The position numbers and the translations under genes are program-made. DNA of 54,346 nt, taken from assembly GCA_021203515.1 (NCBI GenBank), contig JAJQAY010000060.1, positions 1 through 54,346 on the forward strand, given 5' to 3'. Every line of letters begins with the position of its first letter. Position 1 is the stretch's first letter. Source of the DNA: Bacteroides sp. Its GTDB lineage: Bacteria > Bacteroidota > Bacteroidia > Bacteroidales > Bacteroidaceae. The notes under the pieces are model-generated. The model saw nothing but the letters and a program-made list of their open reading frames with translations, was not told the DNA's origin and did not search any database. This document shows positions 10,301 through 20,048 of the stretch, one piece after another.

Positions 10301-13300
10301 ATGAGAAAGCAAATCTTGTTTTTACTGATGGTCTTGTTCTCATCTTTGCTACTTGCAGTATTGGCACAAGGAACGAAGACGGTGAAAGGAGCGGTTGTCG
10401 ACCAAAACAACATTCCTGTAATTGGAGCCACGGTTATTGTAAAAGGCTCAAGTAATGGAGTAGCTACCGACCTCGATGGTAACTACATATTAAGTAATGT
10501 TCCTGAAAATGCAATGCTTTCCTATAATTATGTAGGTATGGTGCCTCAGGAAATCCCGGTAAACGGGCGCTCGATTATCAATGTTATGTTAAAAGACGAT
10601 ACACAACAGCTTGAAGAAGTGATTGTCATCGGTTACGGTTCGGCCAAAGCCAAAGACTTGACTGCACCGATTGATGTGGTGAAAGAGAAGGATTTCGTCA
10701 ATGTTCCTACCTCTTCGCCGATGGCAGCACTGCAAGGAAAGGTGCCGGGCGTCAACATTATTAATTCGGGAACTCCCGGTGCCGGTCCTAAAGTAACTAT
10801 TTGCGGTATGGGCTCTTTCGGAGATACATCCCCTCTCTATGTAGTAGACGGAATGTTCTATGACAACATTGACTTCCTGAATAATTCCGACATTCAGGAC
10901 ATGACTATCCTTAAAGATGCTTCTGCATCAGCTATTTATGGTGTTCGTGCAGCTAACGGTGTCGTTATTATCACGACTAAGAGAGGTGCTCGCAACCAGG
11001 ATGCAAAAATCACATACAATGGTTATGTAGGTATTCAGAAGGCAACTAATCTGTTGGATATGTGTAACTCTCATGAATATGCAACCATGTTGATGGAAGC
11101 GAACGAGGCCGCTTACAGCGATATGTTTAAGAAATCCGTTGCTGCCTTTGGCGGCGACTTCAATGCTTTGCGGTTCAATGCCGATACCGACTGGTACGAC
11201 GAACTCTTGCGCACAGCCATGATGACCAACCATAGTGTAAACATCTCCGGTGGCAGTGAAAAGGCAACCTATTCTACCGGTGTAAGTTATCTGGCACAAG
11301 ACGGTATTATGGACGTGGAAAACTATTATCGTCGACTGAACTTCCGTGCAGCTTTGGACTATGATGCAAGAAGCTGGCTGAAAGTGGGATTTAACGGCAT
11401 ATTCAGTAACTCGCAACAGCAATTGCCGAATAATGTAGCCTGGCAGCAGGCATTTAACACACTGCCCATCCTCCCCGTTTTTGACGAAACGCGCGATGAT
11501 GCTGTTTTCCCCGACAAATACGCATCTCCTGAACAGATAGGCTTGATGGCAAACTTCAACAACCCGGTAGCTACGGCAAACTATTATGATAACCGTAACG
11601 AAACCTATCAGGTACTGAGTGACTTCTATGCCCAGTTAAACCTTATCCCCGACAAACTGAATGTACGTTCCGGCTATAGTTATGACTATTCCGGTATTCG
11701 CGGTACGAACTTTACTCCGACTTACTATGTAGGTACCGGACAGCAGAAGAATGTCACCAGTCTGACTAAGACAAATACCAACTATTACAAATGGATTTGG
11801 GATAATACTGCTACTTATAACGACAAGTGGGGACAGCACGCCTTCACCGGTATGGTGGGTGTTTCTATGCGCCAGGAGCAGATGAAGAAACTGGAAGGAA
11901 CAGCAACCAATGTTCCCGAAGGTGAGGATGTTTGGAAATATATTGCTTTGGGTAATAAAGAAGGGGCGACTGTGACAGATGACGGTTGGAAATATCGTGG
12001 TTTGTCATACTTCACCCGCCTGAACTACAATTACGCCGACAAGTATATGCTGATGTTTACTTTCCGTGCCGACGGTTCTTCCAAGTACAATGACAAGTGG
12101 GGCTACTTCCCCTCCGTAGGTGCTGCATGGGTCATCTCCCAAGAACCGTTTATGAAGAACCAGCATGTATTCGATTATATGAAACTCCGCGCAAGTTGGG
12201 GTAAGCTGGGTAATGACAAGATTGCGGCAAGTGCGGGTTTCTCAAGCATCAACAACACGCAGGCCGTATTCGGACCGAACACCGCTCTCGACGGTTATAC
12301 CAATTCGAGCAACTTCAGTTGGCTAGGCTGGAAAGTGGTGAACGAAACTGATGTAGGTATCAACTTCGCTACGCTGAACAACCGCTTGAATGCAGACATC
12401 GACTGGTATTACCGCTTGACGGACAACGCCGTGATTTCTCCGAAACTCCCGATGCAGAACGAAACTATTGCAGGCAACAACGGACAAATCCTGAATTCCG
12501 GTATCGACCTCTCACTGAACTGGAACGATAAGATAGGAAAAGATTTTGCTTACAACGTTGGTGTCAACCTTTCGTATTTGCACAATGAAGTAAAGAGCCT
12601 GAAGGATAATATGAATATTATCAAGGGTGCTAAGACGGTAAACATGGTAGGTGAGAAGATGAACTCTTACTATGGCTTCAAGGTAGTAGGCGTCTACCAG
12701 ACTCCCGAAGAGTGTGCCGCCGACCCGATTGCCGTAGCTAACGGACTAGAACCGGGTGACTTCAAATATCAGGATGTGAACGGCGACCATGCAATCGACG
12801 GTAACGACAAGCAAGTGCTGGGTTCTTATATCCCTGATTTTACCTATGGTTTCAATCTCGGATTTATGTACAAGAACTTCGACTTCAACCTGACGACCTA
12901 CGGACAAGTGGGCGGTGAATTATGGAACAGAAAGCGGGCGTTGCGCTATGCACAGTCCAACTACAACTTTGACAAGGCACAGTACGAAAACCGTTGGACA
13001 GGCCCCGGCTCTACCAACGAACATCCGTCTGCCAAAGCGCTTATCAAAACCTGGAACGTATCGGACAGTAACAATGCTTCCTATTTCGTAGAAAGTTCCG
13101 ACTATTTCCGTATCCAGAATATCACACTCGGATATTCGTTCAAGAATATCAAGATAGGCAGCTACGTGATGCCGGGCATCCGTCTTTCATTGACGGCAGA
13201 CCGTCCGTTCACCACTTTCAAGGCAAACAGCTTCACTCCCGAATTGTCTGACGCAGAGGGCTGGGATACTGAAGTATATCCTTTGACTTCGACTTACACT

Positions 13301-13324
13301 TTCGGAGTACAGATTGATTTCTAA
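10301..13324 (+). CDS. SusC-like TonB-dependent glycan importer
   Basis: A 1,007-residue outer-membrane transporter of the SusC/RagA family. It has a signal peptide (about 1-23), a carboxypeptidase-regulatory-like domain (KGAVVDQNNIPVIGATVIVKG, about 27-105), a TonB-box-like stretch (EEVIVIGYGSA), a plug domain with PLYVVDGM and DIQDMTILKDASASAIYG, and a long beta-barrel ending in YTFGVQIDF with a terminal aromatic residue. It would import oligosaccharides captured by the SusD partner, powered by TonB. The susD gene starts 31 bp after its stop, showing an operon. It is complete, with no disturbance seen. The glycan is suggested only by the downstream enzymes. Confidence 0.95.
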   Translation: MRKQILFLLMVLFSSLLLAVLAQGTKTVKGAVVDQNNIPVIGATVIVKGSSNGVATDLDGNYILSNVPENAMLSYNYVGMVPQEIPVNGRSIINVMLKDDTQQLEEVIVIGYGSAKAKDLTAPIDVVKEKDFVNVPTSSPMAALQGKVPGVNIINSGTPGAGPKVTICGMGSFGDTSPLYVVDGMFYDNIDFLNNSDIQDMTILKDASASAIYGVRAANGVVIITTKRGARNQDAKITYNGYVGIQKATNLLDMCNSHEYATMLMEANEAAYSDMFKKSVAAFGGDFNALRFNADTDWYDELLRTAMMTNHSVNISGGSEKATYSTGVSYLAQDGIMDVENYYRRLNFRAALDYDARSWLKVGFNGIFSNSQQQLPNNVAWQQAFNTLPILPVFDETRDDAVFPDKYASPEQIGLMANFNNPVATANYYDNRNETYQVLSDFYAQLNLIPDKLNVRSGYSYDYSGIRGTNFTPTYYVGTGQQKNVTSLTKTNTNYYKWIWDNTATYNDKWGQHAFTGMVGVSMRQEQMKKLEGTATNVPEGEDVWKYIALGNKEGATVTDDGWKYRGLSYFTRLNYNYADKYMLMFTFRADGSSKYNDKWGYFPSVGAAWVISQEPFMKNQHVFDYMKLRASWGKLGNDKIAASAGFSSINNTQAVFGPNTALDGYTNSSNFSWLGWKVVNETDVGINFATLNNRLNADIDWYYRLTDNAVISPKLPMQNETIAGNNGQILNSGIDLSLNWNDKIGKDFAYNVGVNLSYLHNEVKSLKDNMNIIKGAKTVNMVGEKMNSYYGFKVVGVYQTPEECAADPIAVANGLEPGDFKYQDVNGDHAIDGNDKQVLGSYIPDFTYGFNLGFMYKNFDFNLTTYGQVGGELWNRKRALRYAQSNYNFDKAQYENRWTGPGSTNEHPSAKALIKTWNVSDSNNASYFVESSDYFRIQNITLGYSFKNIKIGSYVMPGIRLSLTADRPFTTFKANSFTPELSDAEGWDTEVYPLTSTYTFGVQIDF

Positions 13325-13355
13325 ATTATCAAGAAACCATTAAAAACATAGAACA

Positions 13356-14849
13356 ATGAAATTCATAAAGAAGACATTAGCATATATCCTCCCGGCTATG
13401 ATGGTGCTGGGTGGCACCACTGTTTGTTCCGACTTCATCGACATCGCCCCGGAGAACAAAGTACCGGAACAGAGCGTGGACTTCACGAACAAGAACAATA
13501 TGTACCAACCCGTTATCGGTGTTTACTCCAAAGTATGCACTTCGGGAATGCATTGGGCAAACGCAATACTTATGTTCACGCGCGACGGTGACGTATGGTC
13601 CGGTCGTACGGACGACCAGGGAGATGCGGTAGGCTTTAGCCGGAAATTCAATTATACAAACTCCTATTGGGCCCTTAATAATGTGTGGGTAACTTTCTAC
13701 GAAATTATCCGTACAGCCAACTCTGCGTTGGAGTCTCTGGATAGCTATGCCCAATACCTTACTCCGGGAAGTAGCGATTATGACACCTATGAGTCGTATT
13801 GTGGTGAGGTGTGCACCATCCGTGCTTGGGCTTACTATCAATTAGTGACCAGTTTCGGCCCCGTTGTTATTTATCGCGATAATCTGCAAACTGACTTCCA
13901 TCGCTCTAAAGTGGATGCTGTTTACAAATATATGTTGGAGGAAGACCTGGACTACGCCATCAAAAAACTGTCGCGTATGCGTCCCAACCAGATGCCGCAC
14001 TTGGGTGCAGTCACCGCATTCACTGCCGAGATGCTGGCTGCCAAAGTACATCTGTTGAAAGGAGATTACGACCAAGTTGAAACTTTGACGGATGACATCA
14101 TTGAGCACGGTGGATTCACCCTTTTCACCGACTATTGCAATCTTTTCAAGATACCTGGCAAGCTGTGTGACGAGTCTTTGTTTGAATGTCAGGTTACTGA
14201 CTTCGGCAACGGATCGGGCGACTATATCGGTGTGGACCAGTGGTTCAATTTCCAGGGTGCTGCTGTCACGGACCCGGTGGCAGGTATCACCATCGCCGGT
14301 TGGAACTTCATCGGTTATGAGCCGGAGTTCGTGGCATGGGCCGATGCCCGGGGCGAAACATTGCGCGCCGAGACTTCATTCCTCAGAGCCGGACAATCGA
14401 CCCGTGAAGGTTGGACAGTTGGCAATGCTTCCGAAACCTCTACCGACTGTTGGAACGGCAAGGCTTATCTTCCTTATGAGCAAATGACAGAGGGTCGCAC
14501 GGAATACGGTTCAAATAATAATGTACGCGTTTTGCGTTATGCCGAAGTGCTGCTGATGAACTCCGAAGCCAAAATCCGTGCCGGAAAAGACGGTGATTAC
14601 GGGTATAACGAAGTGCGCACCCGTGCCAATATGCCTACCAAGCTCGGGGCAACACTGGCTGACGTGCTGGACGAACGCCGCATGGAACTTTGCTGTGAGT
14701 GGGGTGTACGCTACACCGACCTGGTTCGTACCGGTGAGGCAGCTACGGTGCTCGGTCCTAAAGGTTGGACTGTGGATAAGACCTACTGGTCTTTGCCGTC
14801 CAATCAACTTGATGACCTCCCCGACCTGAAACTTGAGCCGATAGATTAA
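13356..14849 (+). CDS. SusD/RagB-like glycan-binding lipoprotein
   Basis: A 497-residue protein directly downstream of susC, with the SusD-type fold signature: N-terminal helices with ADIAPENKVPE-like start (FIDIAPENKVPEQ), a TPR-like helical core (SYCGEVCTIRAWAYYQLVTSFG) and the C-terminal VLRYAEVLLMNSEAKIRAG and DERRMELCCEWGVRYTDLVR motifs. A signal peptide ends near Cys24 (TTVCSDF). That cysteine probably carries the lipid anchor, although the lipobox is weak. It would cap the SusC barrel and bind glycan at the cell surface. It is somewhat shorter than many SusD proteins but complete. The GH144-type gene follows after 11 bp. Confidence 0.93.
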   Translation: MKFIKKTLAYILPAMMVLGGTTVCSDFIDIAPENKVPEQSVDFTNKNNMYQPVIGVYSKVCTSGMHWANAILMFTRDGDVWSGRTDDQGDAVGFSRKFNYTNSYWALNNVWVTFYEIIRTANSALESLDSYAQYLTPGSSDYDTYESYCGEVCTIRAWAYYQLVTSFGPVVIYRDNLQTDFHRSKVDAVYKYMLEEDLDYAIKKLSRMRPNQMPHLGAVTAFTAEMLAAKVHLLKGDYDQVETLTDDIIEHGGFTLFTDYCNLFKIPGKLCDESLFECQVTDFGNGSGDYIGVDQWFNFQGAAVTDPVAGITIAGWNFIGYEPEFVAWADARGETLRAETSFLRAGQSTREGWTVGNASETSTDCWNGKAYLPYEQMTEGRTEYGSNNNVRVLRYAEVLLMNSEAKIRAGKDGDYGYNEVRTRANMPTKLGATLADVLDERRMELCCEWGVRYTDLVRTGEAATVLGPKGWTVDKTYWSLPSNQLDDLPDLKLEPID

Positions 14850-14860
14850 TTCAGAGTATC

Positions 14861-16267
14861 ATGAATGCGATAAGGAAAAGGATGTTTGGTATAAAATACG
14901 GGCTTATAATATTTTTATATTCAGCCTTGGCGGGTTGTGCTTCGTGCTCTTCCCGCCTGAACGAAGACGGAAAAGAGACGGGAATACCGGGTACGGAAGA
15001 GGCACGCCCTGAGTCGTTTGCTTCGGATGACGAACTGCTGGATTACATTCAGAAAGTGCATCTGAACTATATGTGGGACGGTGCGGAAGCTGTTTCCGGA
15101 TTAGCGCCCGAGCGTATTCATCTGGATGGCGTTTATCCTGAAAAGGATGCGAATGTCGTGACTATCGGTGGCAGTGGATTTGGAGTGGCCGGTCTGCTAG
15201 TGGGCATTGAACGCGGATTTATTCCCCGTGAAGCAGGCGTAGAGTGCCTCACCCGGATTGCCGACTACTTGAAGCGTGCCGACCGCTTTCATGGTGTGTG
15301 GCCTCACTGGTTGCAGGGACCTTCGGGTGAAGTGAAACCTTTCGGAACCAAAGATAATGGCGGCGACCTGGTAGAGAGCTGTTTTCTGATGCAAAGCCTG
15401 CTTTGCATGCGCCAGTATTTTCGCGATGGAAACGGGCAGGAGAAGGCTTTGGCGGAAAAGATTGACGAACTATGGAAGGAAATGGAGTTCAGTTGGTATC
15501 AGAATGGCAAAGACATCATTTACTGGCACTGGTCGCCGCAGTATAATTGGGAAATGAACTTTCCGCTGGAAGGTTATAATGAAGCCTTGATTGTATATAT
15601 CCTGGCGGCATCTTCACCCACCTTTCCGGTGCCGGCTTCGGCTTACCACAACGGTTGGGCACGTGGCGGTGGTATCAAGACAGATGCTGCTCCTTACGGA
15701 TTGCCGTTGGAACTGAAGCATAACGGGGCGGAAGCCAAAGGCGGGCCATTGTTTTGGGCACATTATTCCTATATCGGTCTGGACCCGCGCCACCTGAGCG
15801 ACCATTATGCCAATTATTGGAACGTAGTGCGTAATCATGCGCTGTCCGACTATCGGTATTGCGTGGAAAACCCCAAACAATTTAAAGGTTATGGCGAAAA
15901 CTGTTGGGGGCTGGCGGCAAGCTATTCTACCAAAGGCTATGCGGCCCATTGTCCGGGCGATAACGATTGGGGAGTGATTACTCCGACGGCTGCCTTGTCC
16001 AGTTTTCCCTATACTCCTGAAGAGTCCATGCGTGCATTGAAGTACTTCTATGCAAAGGGTGATTGGATTTGGGGTAAATATGGTTTCTATGATGCATTCT
16101 CCGAGTCGGCTGACTGGACTGTACCCCACTATTTGGCTATTGACCAGTGTACAATTGCTCCGATGATTGAGAACTATCGTTCCGGCCTTCTGTGGAAGCT
16201 CTTTATGAGTTGCCCCGAAATTCAGCAAGGGTTGCAGAAGTTAGGATTTACAGTAGCGAATAGTTAA
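14861..16267 (+). CDS. GH144-type glucanase lipoprotein (glycoamylase domain)
   Basis: A 468-residue protein with a lipoprotein signal (lipobox LAGC, Cys26) and a whole-length alpha/alpha-barrel pattern of the PF10091 glycoamylase family. Motifs seen are GGSGFGVAGLLVGIERGF, TKDNGGDLVESCFLMQ, FPLEGYNEALIVYILAASSPTFPV split over two lines of the fold, GGPLFWAHYSYIGLDPR and YGENCWGLAAS. Characterised members of this family (GH144) are endo-beta-1,2-glucanases, so the likely role is surface or periplasmic cutting of beta-1,2-glucan into sophoro-oligosaccharides. That function is inferred from the family plus the GH3 neighbour. It sits 11 bp after susD and 14 bp before the GH3 gene, clearly in one operon. 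I did not map catalytic residues. Confidence 0.85.
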   Translation: MNAIRKRMFGIKYGLIIFLYSALAGCASCSSRLNEDGKETGIPGTEEARPESFASDDELLDYIQKVHLNYMWDGAEAVSGLAPERIHLDGVYPEKDANVVTIGGSGFGVAGLLVGIERGFIPREAGVECLTRIADYLKRADRFHGVWPHWLQGPSGEVKPFGTKDNGGDLVESCFLMQSLLCMRQYFRDGNGQEKALAEKIDELWKEMEFSWYQNGKDIIYWHWSPQYNWEMNFPLEGYNEALIVYILAASSPTFPVPASAYHNGWARGGGIKTDAAPYGLPLELKHNGAEAKGGPLFWAHYSYIGLDPRHLSDHYANYWNVVRNHALSDYRYCVENPKQFKGYGENCWGLAASYSTKGYAAHCPGDNDWGVITPTAALSSFPYTPEESMRALKYFYAKGDWIWGKYGFYDAFSESADWTVPHYLAIDQCTIAPMIENYRSGLLWKLFMSCPEIQQGLQKLGFTVANS

Positions 16268-16281
16268 TATATTAATTTATC

Positions 16282-18573
16282 ATGAAGAAATACACATTAT
16301 TATTAGCCGTCTCCTTATCCGCCCTCATGGCCGCGGCAATGCCGAAGAGGGACACACCGAAAGGCGCGCCGCAGGAGATGGACAAGTTTATAACGGAATT
16401 GATGGGCAAGATGACGCTGCACGAGAAAATCGGGCAACTCAATCTTCCGGTAACGGGTGACATTGTCACCGGTCAGGCCAAGAGCAGTGATGTTGCCGGG
16501 AAGATACGTAATGGCGAAATCGGTGGCTTGTTCAATCTGAAAGGTGTGAAGAACATTCGTGAGGTTCAGAAACTGGCAGTGGAGAACAGCCGTTTGGGCA
16601 TACCGCTGCTGTTCGGAATGGATGTGATACATGGCTACGAGACGGTTTTCCCTATTCCGTTGGCACTGTCGTGCAGTTGGAATATGGAGGCGATAGAGCA
16701 ATCGGCACGTATAGCCGCCATCGAGTCGAGTGCGGACGGCATTTGCTGGACGTTCAGCCCGATGGTGGACATTTGCAGGGATGCCCGTTGGGGGCGTGTA
16801 TCAGAAGGAAATGGCGAAGATCCTTTCTTGGGAGCTGCTATTGCGCAAGCGATGATACGCGGTTATCAGGGCAAAGATATGAGTACCGGCAACGAGATAA
16901 TGGCTTGTGTAAAGCACTTTGCCCTGTATGGCGCCACTGAAGGCGGACGCGATTATAATACGGTGGATATGAGCCGTAACCGTATGTATAACGAGTATTT
17001 CCCGCCCTATAAAGCTGCGGTGGAGGCCGGTGTGGGAAGCGTAATGACCTCCTTCAACGAAGTGGATGGCGTGCCGGCCACGGCCAATCATTGGCTGATG
17101 ACCGATGTGCTGCGCAGTCAATGGGGATTTGATGGTTTTGTAGTAACCGACTACACGGCTACCTCCGAGATGATTGAACATGGAATTGGCGATTTGCAGG
17201 AAGTATCGGCACGTGCCCTGAAAGCCGGTACGAACATGGATATGGTAGCCGACGGTTTTATCGGAACATTGGAGAAATCCCTGAAAGAGGGAAAGGTGAC
17301 AGAGGCTGACATCGATAAAGCTTGTCGTCGTATTCTGGAAGCTAAATACAAGTTGGGACTGTTTGCCAATCCGTATAAGTATTGCGACTTGCAGCGTGCC
17401 GAGAAAGAGATATTTACTCCGGAGCACCGCTCGGTGGCGCGCCGGATTGCTGCGCAGACCTTTGTGCTGCTGAAGAATGAGGGCGACTTGTTGCCCCTGC
17501 AGCGCAAAGGCAACATAGCCTTGATAGGGCCACTTGCCAATACTCGTGCCAATATGCCGGGTACTTGGAGTGTGGCTGCCACAGCGGATAAATACAGTAC
17601 CTTGCTCGAAGGCTTCAAGAAAGCTGTGGGAACGAAAGCGAACGTACTCTATGCACAAGGCAGCAATCTGATGTACGATGCCGGGTATCAGGCGCGTGCC
17701 ACGATGTTCGGTCGTGAGTTGCCTCGCGGCAATGATAAGGAACTGCTGGATGAGGCTCTGAAAGTTGCTTCACAGTCGGATGTTATTGTAGCGGCTTTGG
17801 GCGAGTCATCCGAGATGAGCGGTGAGTGCAGTAGTCGTTCCGAGCTGGATATGCCCGATGCGCAACGCCATTTGTTGGAAGCGTTGCTGAAAACCGGTAA
17901 ACCTGTAGTGCTGCTGTTATTTTCCGGGCGTCCGGTGGTGCTGACTTGGGAGAATGAGCATGTGCCTGCCATCCTGAATGTGTGGTTTGGCGGTAGCGAA
18001 GCTGCCGATGCCATTGCCGATGTTGTGTTTGGTGATGTCTGCCCCAGCGGAAAGCTGACAACTACTTTCCCGCAGAATGTAGGTCAGTTGCCGATGGCTT
18101 ATAATGCCAAAAATACGGGCCGGCCCTTGCACGAAGGCAAATGGTTTGAGAAGTTCCGCAGCAACTATCTGGATGTGAGCAATGATCCGTTGTATCCTTT
18201 CGGCTACGGATTAAGCTATACTACGTTTGAGTACAGCGATGTCACTCTTAGCTCTACTCATCTCACCGGTGGCGGCGCGTTGACTGCTTCGGTAACTGTG
18301 ACTAATACGGGTAACTACGATGCGGATGAAATCGTACAGATGTATATTCGCGACTTGGTGGGTAGCATCACCCGTCCGGTGAAGGAACTGAAAGGCTTCG
18401 AGCGCATTCATCTGAAGAAAGGCGAAAGTAAGCAGGTTACCTTTACCATTACTCCGGACTTGCTGAAATTCTATAACTATGATTTGCAGTATGTCTGCGA
18501 GCCGGGTGAGTTCAACGTAATGATTGGCTCTAACAGCCATGACGTAAAGACGAAAGTTTTCGAGTTGAAATAG
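16282..18573 (+). CDS. GH3 beta-glucosidase, probably acting on beta-1,2-gluco-oligosaccharides
   Basis: A 763-residue periplasmic glycosidase. It has a signal peptide (about 1-19), a GH3 N-terminal barrel (about 30-350), a GH3 C-terminal domain (about 390-620) and a fibronectin-III-like tail (about 675-750). The nucleophile is Asp290 in GFDGFVVTDYTA. A glutamate of the GESSEMSGE segment is the likely acid/base. KHF and GRVSEGNGEDP, also family motifs, are present. It removes glucose from the non-reducing ends of oligosaccharides. Beside a GH144-type gene it resembles the B. thetaiotaomicron BT_3567 type, described as acting on sophorose and related beta-1,2-glucans; that equivalence is from memory and remains inference. 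It is the last gene of the operon, ended by the hairpin at 18603-18632. Confidence 0.93.
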   Translation: MKKYTLLLAVSLSALMAAAMPKRDTPKGAPQEMDKFITELMGKMTLHEKIGQLNLPVTGDIVTGQAKSSDVAGKIRNGEIGGLFNLKGVKNIREVQKLAVENSRLGIPLLFGMDVIHGYETVFPIPLALSCSWNMEAIEQSARIAAIESSADGICWTFSPMVDICRDARWGRVSEGNGEDPFLGAAIAQAMIRGYQGKDMSTGNEIMACVKHFALYGATEGGRDYNTVDMSRNRMYNEYFPPYKAAVEAGVGSVMTSFNEVDGVPATANHWLMTDVLRSQWGFDGFVVTDYTATSEMIEHGIGDLQEVSARALKAGTNMDMVADGFIGTLEKSLKEGKVTEADIDKACRRILEAKYKLGLFANPYKYCDLQRAEKEIFTPEHRSVARRIAAQTFVLLKNEGDLLPLQRKGNIALIGPLANTRANMPGTWSVAATADKYSTLLEGFKKAVGTKANVLYAQGSNLMYDAGYQARATMFGRELPRGNDKELLDEALKVASQSDVIVAALGESSEMSGECSSRSELDMPDAQRHLLEALLKTGKPVVLLLFSGRPVVLTWENEHVPAILNVWFGGSEAADAIADVVFGDVCPSGKLTTTFPQNVGQLPMAYNAKNTGRPLHEGKWFEKFRSNYLDVSNDPLYPFGYGLSYTTFEYSDVTLSSTHLTGGGALTASVTVTNTGNYDADEIVQMYIRDLVGSITRPVKELKGFERIHLKKGESKQVTFTITPDLLKFYNYDLQYVCEPGEFNVMIGSNSHDVKTKVFELK

Positions 18574-18602
18574 GTATCGTTTATTTTAAAGAGGGAAAAA
18601 GA

Positions 18603-18632
18603 AAGAGGCTAGAGATTTTACTCTAGCCTCTT
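18603..18632. terminator. Bidirectional terminator between GH3 gene and tRNA-Pro
   Basis: A perfect 12-bp stem (AAGAGGCTAGAG with CTCTAGCCTCTT) and a 6-nt loop. The T-rich tract that follows on the minus strand makes it best suited to ending tRNA-Pro transcription, but it can also serve the convergent GH3 operon. Confidence 0.7.
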
Positions 18633-18644
18633 ATGCTCAGTCAG

Positions 18645-18718
18645 TCGGGATGACAAGATTCGAACTTGCGACCACACGCCCCCCAGACGCGTACTCTACC
18701 GGGCTGAGCTACATCCCG
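18645..18718 (-). tRNA. tRNA-Pro (anticodon GGG)
   Basis: The minus strand folds as a full cloverleaf: acceptor CGGGATG with CATCCCG, a D arm, an anticodon stem CGCGT with GCGTG around loop CTGGGGG (anticodon GGG, positions 34-36), and a T arm GCAAG-TTCGAAT-CTTGT. The discriminator base is A, and the 3' CCA is not encoded. It has its own well-spaced promoter upstream and a terminator downstream. Confidence 0.95.
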
Positions 18719-18729
18719 AATTGCGGATG

Positions 18730-18760
18730 CAAAAGTACTGCTTTATTTTGAAATAGCAAA
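18730..18760 (-). promoter_or_regulatory. tRNA-Pro promoter (TTTG-N19-TACTTTTG)
   Basis: On the minus strand TTTG (18760-18757) is followed by exactly 19 bp and then TACTTTTG (18737-18730), a full match to the Bacteroides -33/-7 consensus. The predicted start near 18723 is just before the tRNA 5' end at 18718. Confidence 0.7.
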
Positions 18761-18873
18761 TATTTCGTTTGTTTTTTGTTGGGAGAATTTAGAAATTGTT
18801 ACTTCTTTATTCTCTTTTACCCGTAGCATACTTAGTTCTCTACCGTAGCATAGGGGCTTCCTGTTGAAGCAAG

Positions 18874-18918
18874 CTTATGATTGATGCACAAGATGCCATC
18901 TTGTGCATCAATCATAAG
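18874..18918. repeat. 45-bp near-perfect palindrome sharing a core with the array at 45494
   Basis: Two 22-nt arms (18874-18895 and 18897-18918) are exact reverse complements around a single C. The centre GCACAAGATGCCATCTTGTGC (18886-18906) is identical to 45560-45580. It lies just after the aroB stop, without a T-tract, so it is not a standard terminator. Confidence 0.85.
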
Positions 18919-18926
18919 GGAGTAGC

Positions 18927-19988
18927 TTATATTCCCATGCACTCCCTATAGAAGTCGAACATCTCGAAGATAGTATCCTTATCCGTCGTTTGGTTGAGGC
19001 AGATGTTGCCGACTTCTTTTAATAAGGTAAAGTTGATGATGCCGGCAGTATTCTTCTTGTCGTGCTTCATCAGTTCGTAGAGGCGTTCGTACTGCGTGCA
19101 ATTGATGGCGAAGCCACCGTAGTTTTCTTTGATGAACTGCACAGTCTGGCGCATCCTTTCTTTGGGGAAGCCAACCTTTATATAAGAAAGGTATAATTCG
19201 CACACAAGGCCCCACGCCACAGCATAGCCGTGCAGCACCGGACGATTTTCGGCAAGTGCCAGGCTCTCGAAAGCATGGCCCACGGTATGTCCCAGGTTCA
19301 GAGCTTTGCGGATGCCGTGTTCCTGCGGGTCTTCTTCCACGATGTCCTCTTTGATCTGGACGGAACGGCCCACCATTGCTTTCAGAGCTGCATAATCTAT
19401 CTTTTCCGTATCGAAAGCCAACAACTCGTTCAGATGCTGAGGCATGCTGATAAGCCCGTGTTTCAACATTTCGGCATAGCCGGAGAAGAAGTTATGAGCA
19501 TCGAGGCTGCGCAGGAGCTCCGTCTCCAGCAGTACGCTGGCGGCAGGAGCAAAGACTCCGATTTCGTTCTTCAGTCCGTTGAAGTTGATGCCCGTCTTCC
19601 CGCCTACGGCAGCGTCTACCATAGCGAGCAGGGTGGTGGGAATATTGATATAAGCAATGCCCCGCTTGAAGGTTGATGCGGCAAACCCGCCGAGGTCGGT
19701 CACCATGCCGCCGCCGAGGTTGACGAGCAACGAGTGGCGCGTAGCTCCCTGTTCACTCAAGGCCTGCCACACGGAAGCCAGCGTTTCCAGCGTCTTGTGC
19801 ACGTCTTCGGCACCGATGACAATCTCCGTCGCCTCTTTCAGGGCAGAAACGTTTTGCAGTTGCGGCAGGCAAAGGCGGTGGGTATGTTCGTCGGTGAGAA
19901 TAAAGAGTTTATCGTGAGGGCACTTCCCGATAGCATGCGCCAGACTGCTTTCCAACTCTTCGCAAAGGATTACTTCTTGTTTACTCAT
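18927..19988 (-). CDS. aroB: 3-dehydroquinate synthase
   Basis: A 353-residue cytosolic enzyme converting DAHP to 3-dehydroquinate, the second step of the shikimate pathway to aromatic amino acids. It shows the NAD-binding and metal-site motifs of AroB: NLGGGMVTDLGGFAAS (about 89-104), the PTTLLAMVDAAVGGKTGIN block (about 116-134), the FFSGYAEMLKHGL segment, and LNLGHTVGHAFE with metal-binding histidines. The length is normal. It is a single gene, with a TATCTTTG element 61 bp upstream of the ATG and divergent from a small membrane protein. A large palindrome follows its stop. Confidence 0.96.
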   Translation of the reverse strand: MSKQEVILCEELESSLAHAIGKCPHDKLFILTDEHTHRLCLPQLQNVSALKEATEIVIGAEDVHKTLETLASVWQALSEQGATRHSLLVNLGGGMVTDLGGFAASTFKRGIAYINIPTTLLAMVDAAVGGKTGINFNGLKNEIGVFAPAASVLLETELLRSLDAHNFFSGYAEMLKHGLISMPQHLNELLAFDTEKIDYAALKAMVGRSVQIKEDIVEEDPQEHGIRKALNLGHTVGHAFESLALAENRPVLHGYAVAWGLVCELYLSYIKVGFPKERMRQTVQFIKENYGGFAINCTQYERLYELMKHDKKNTAGIINFTLLKEVGNICLNQTTDKDTIFEMFDFYRECMGI

Positions 19989-20048
19989 TTTGATAATTAC
20001 AAATTACGAATTACAAATTACGAAAGGGGGCTTTCATTAATTATGGTA

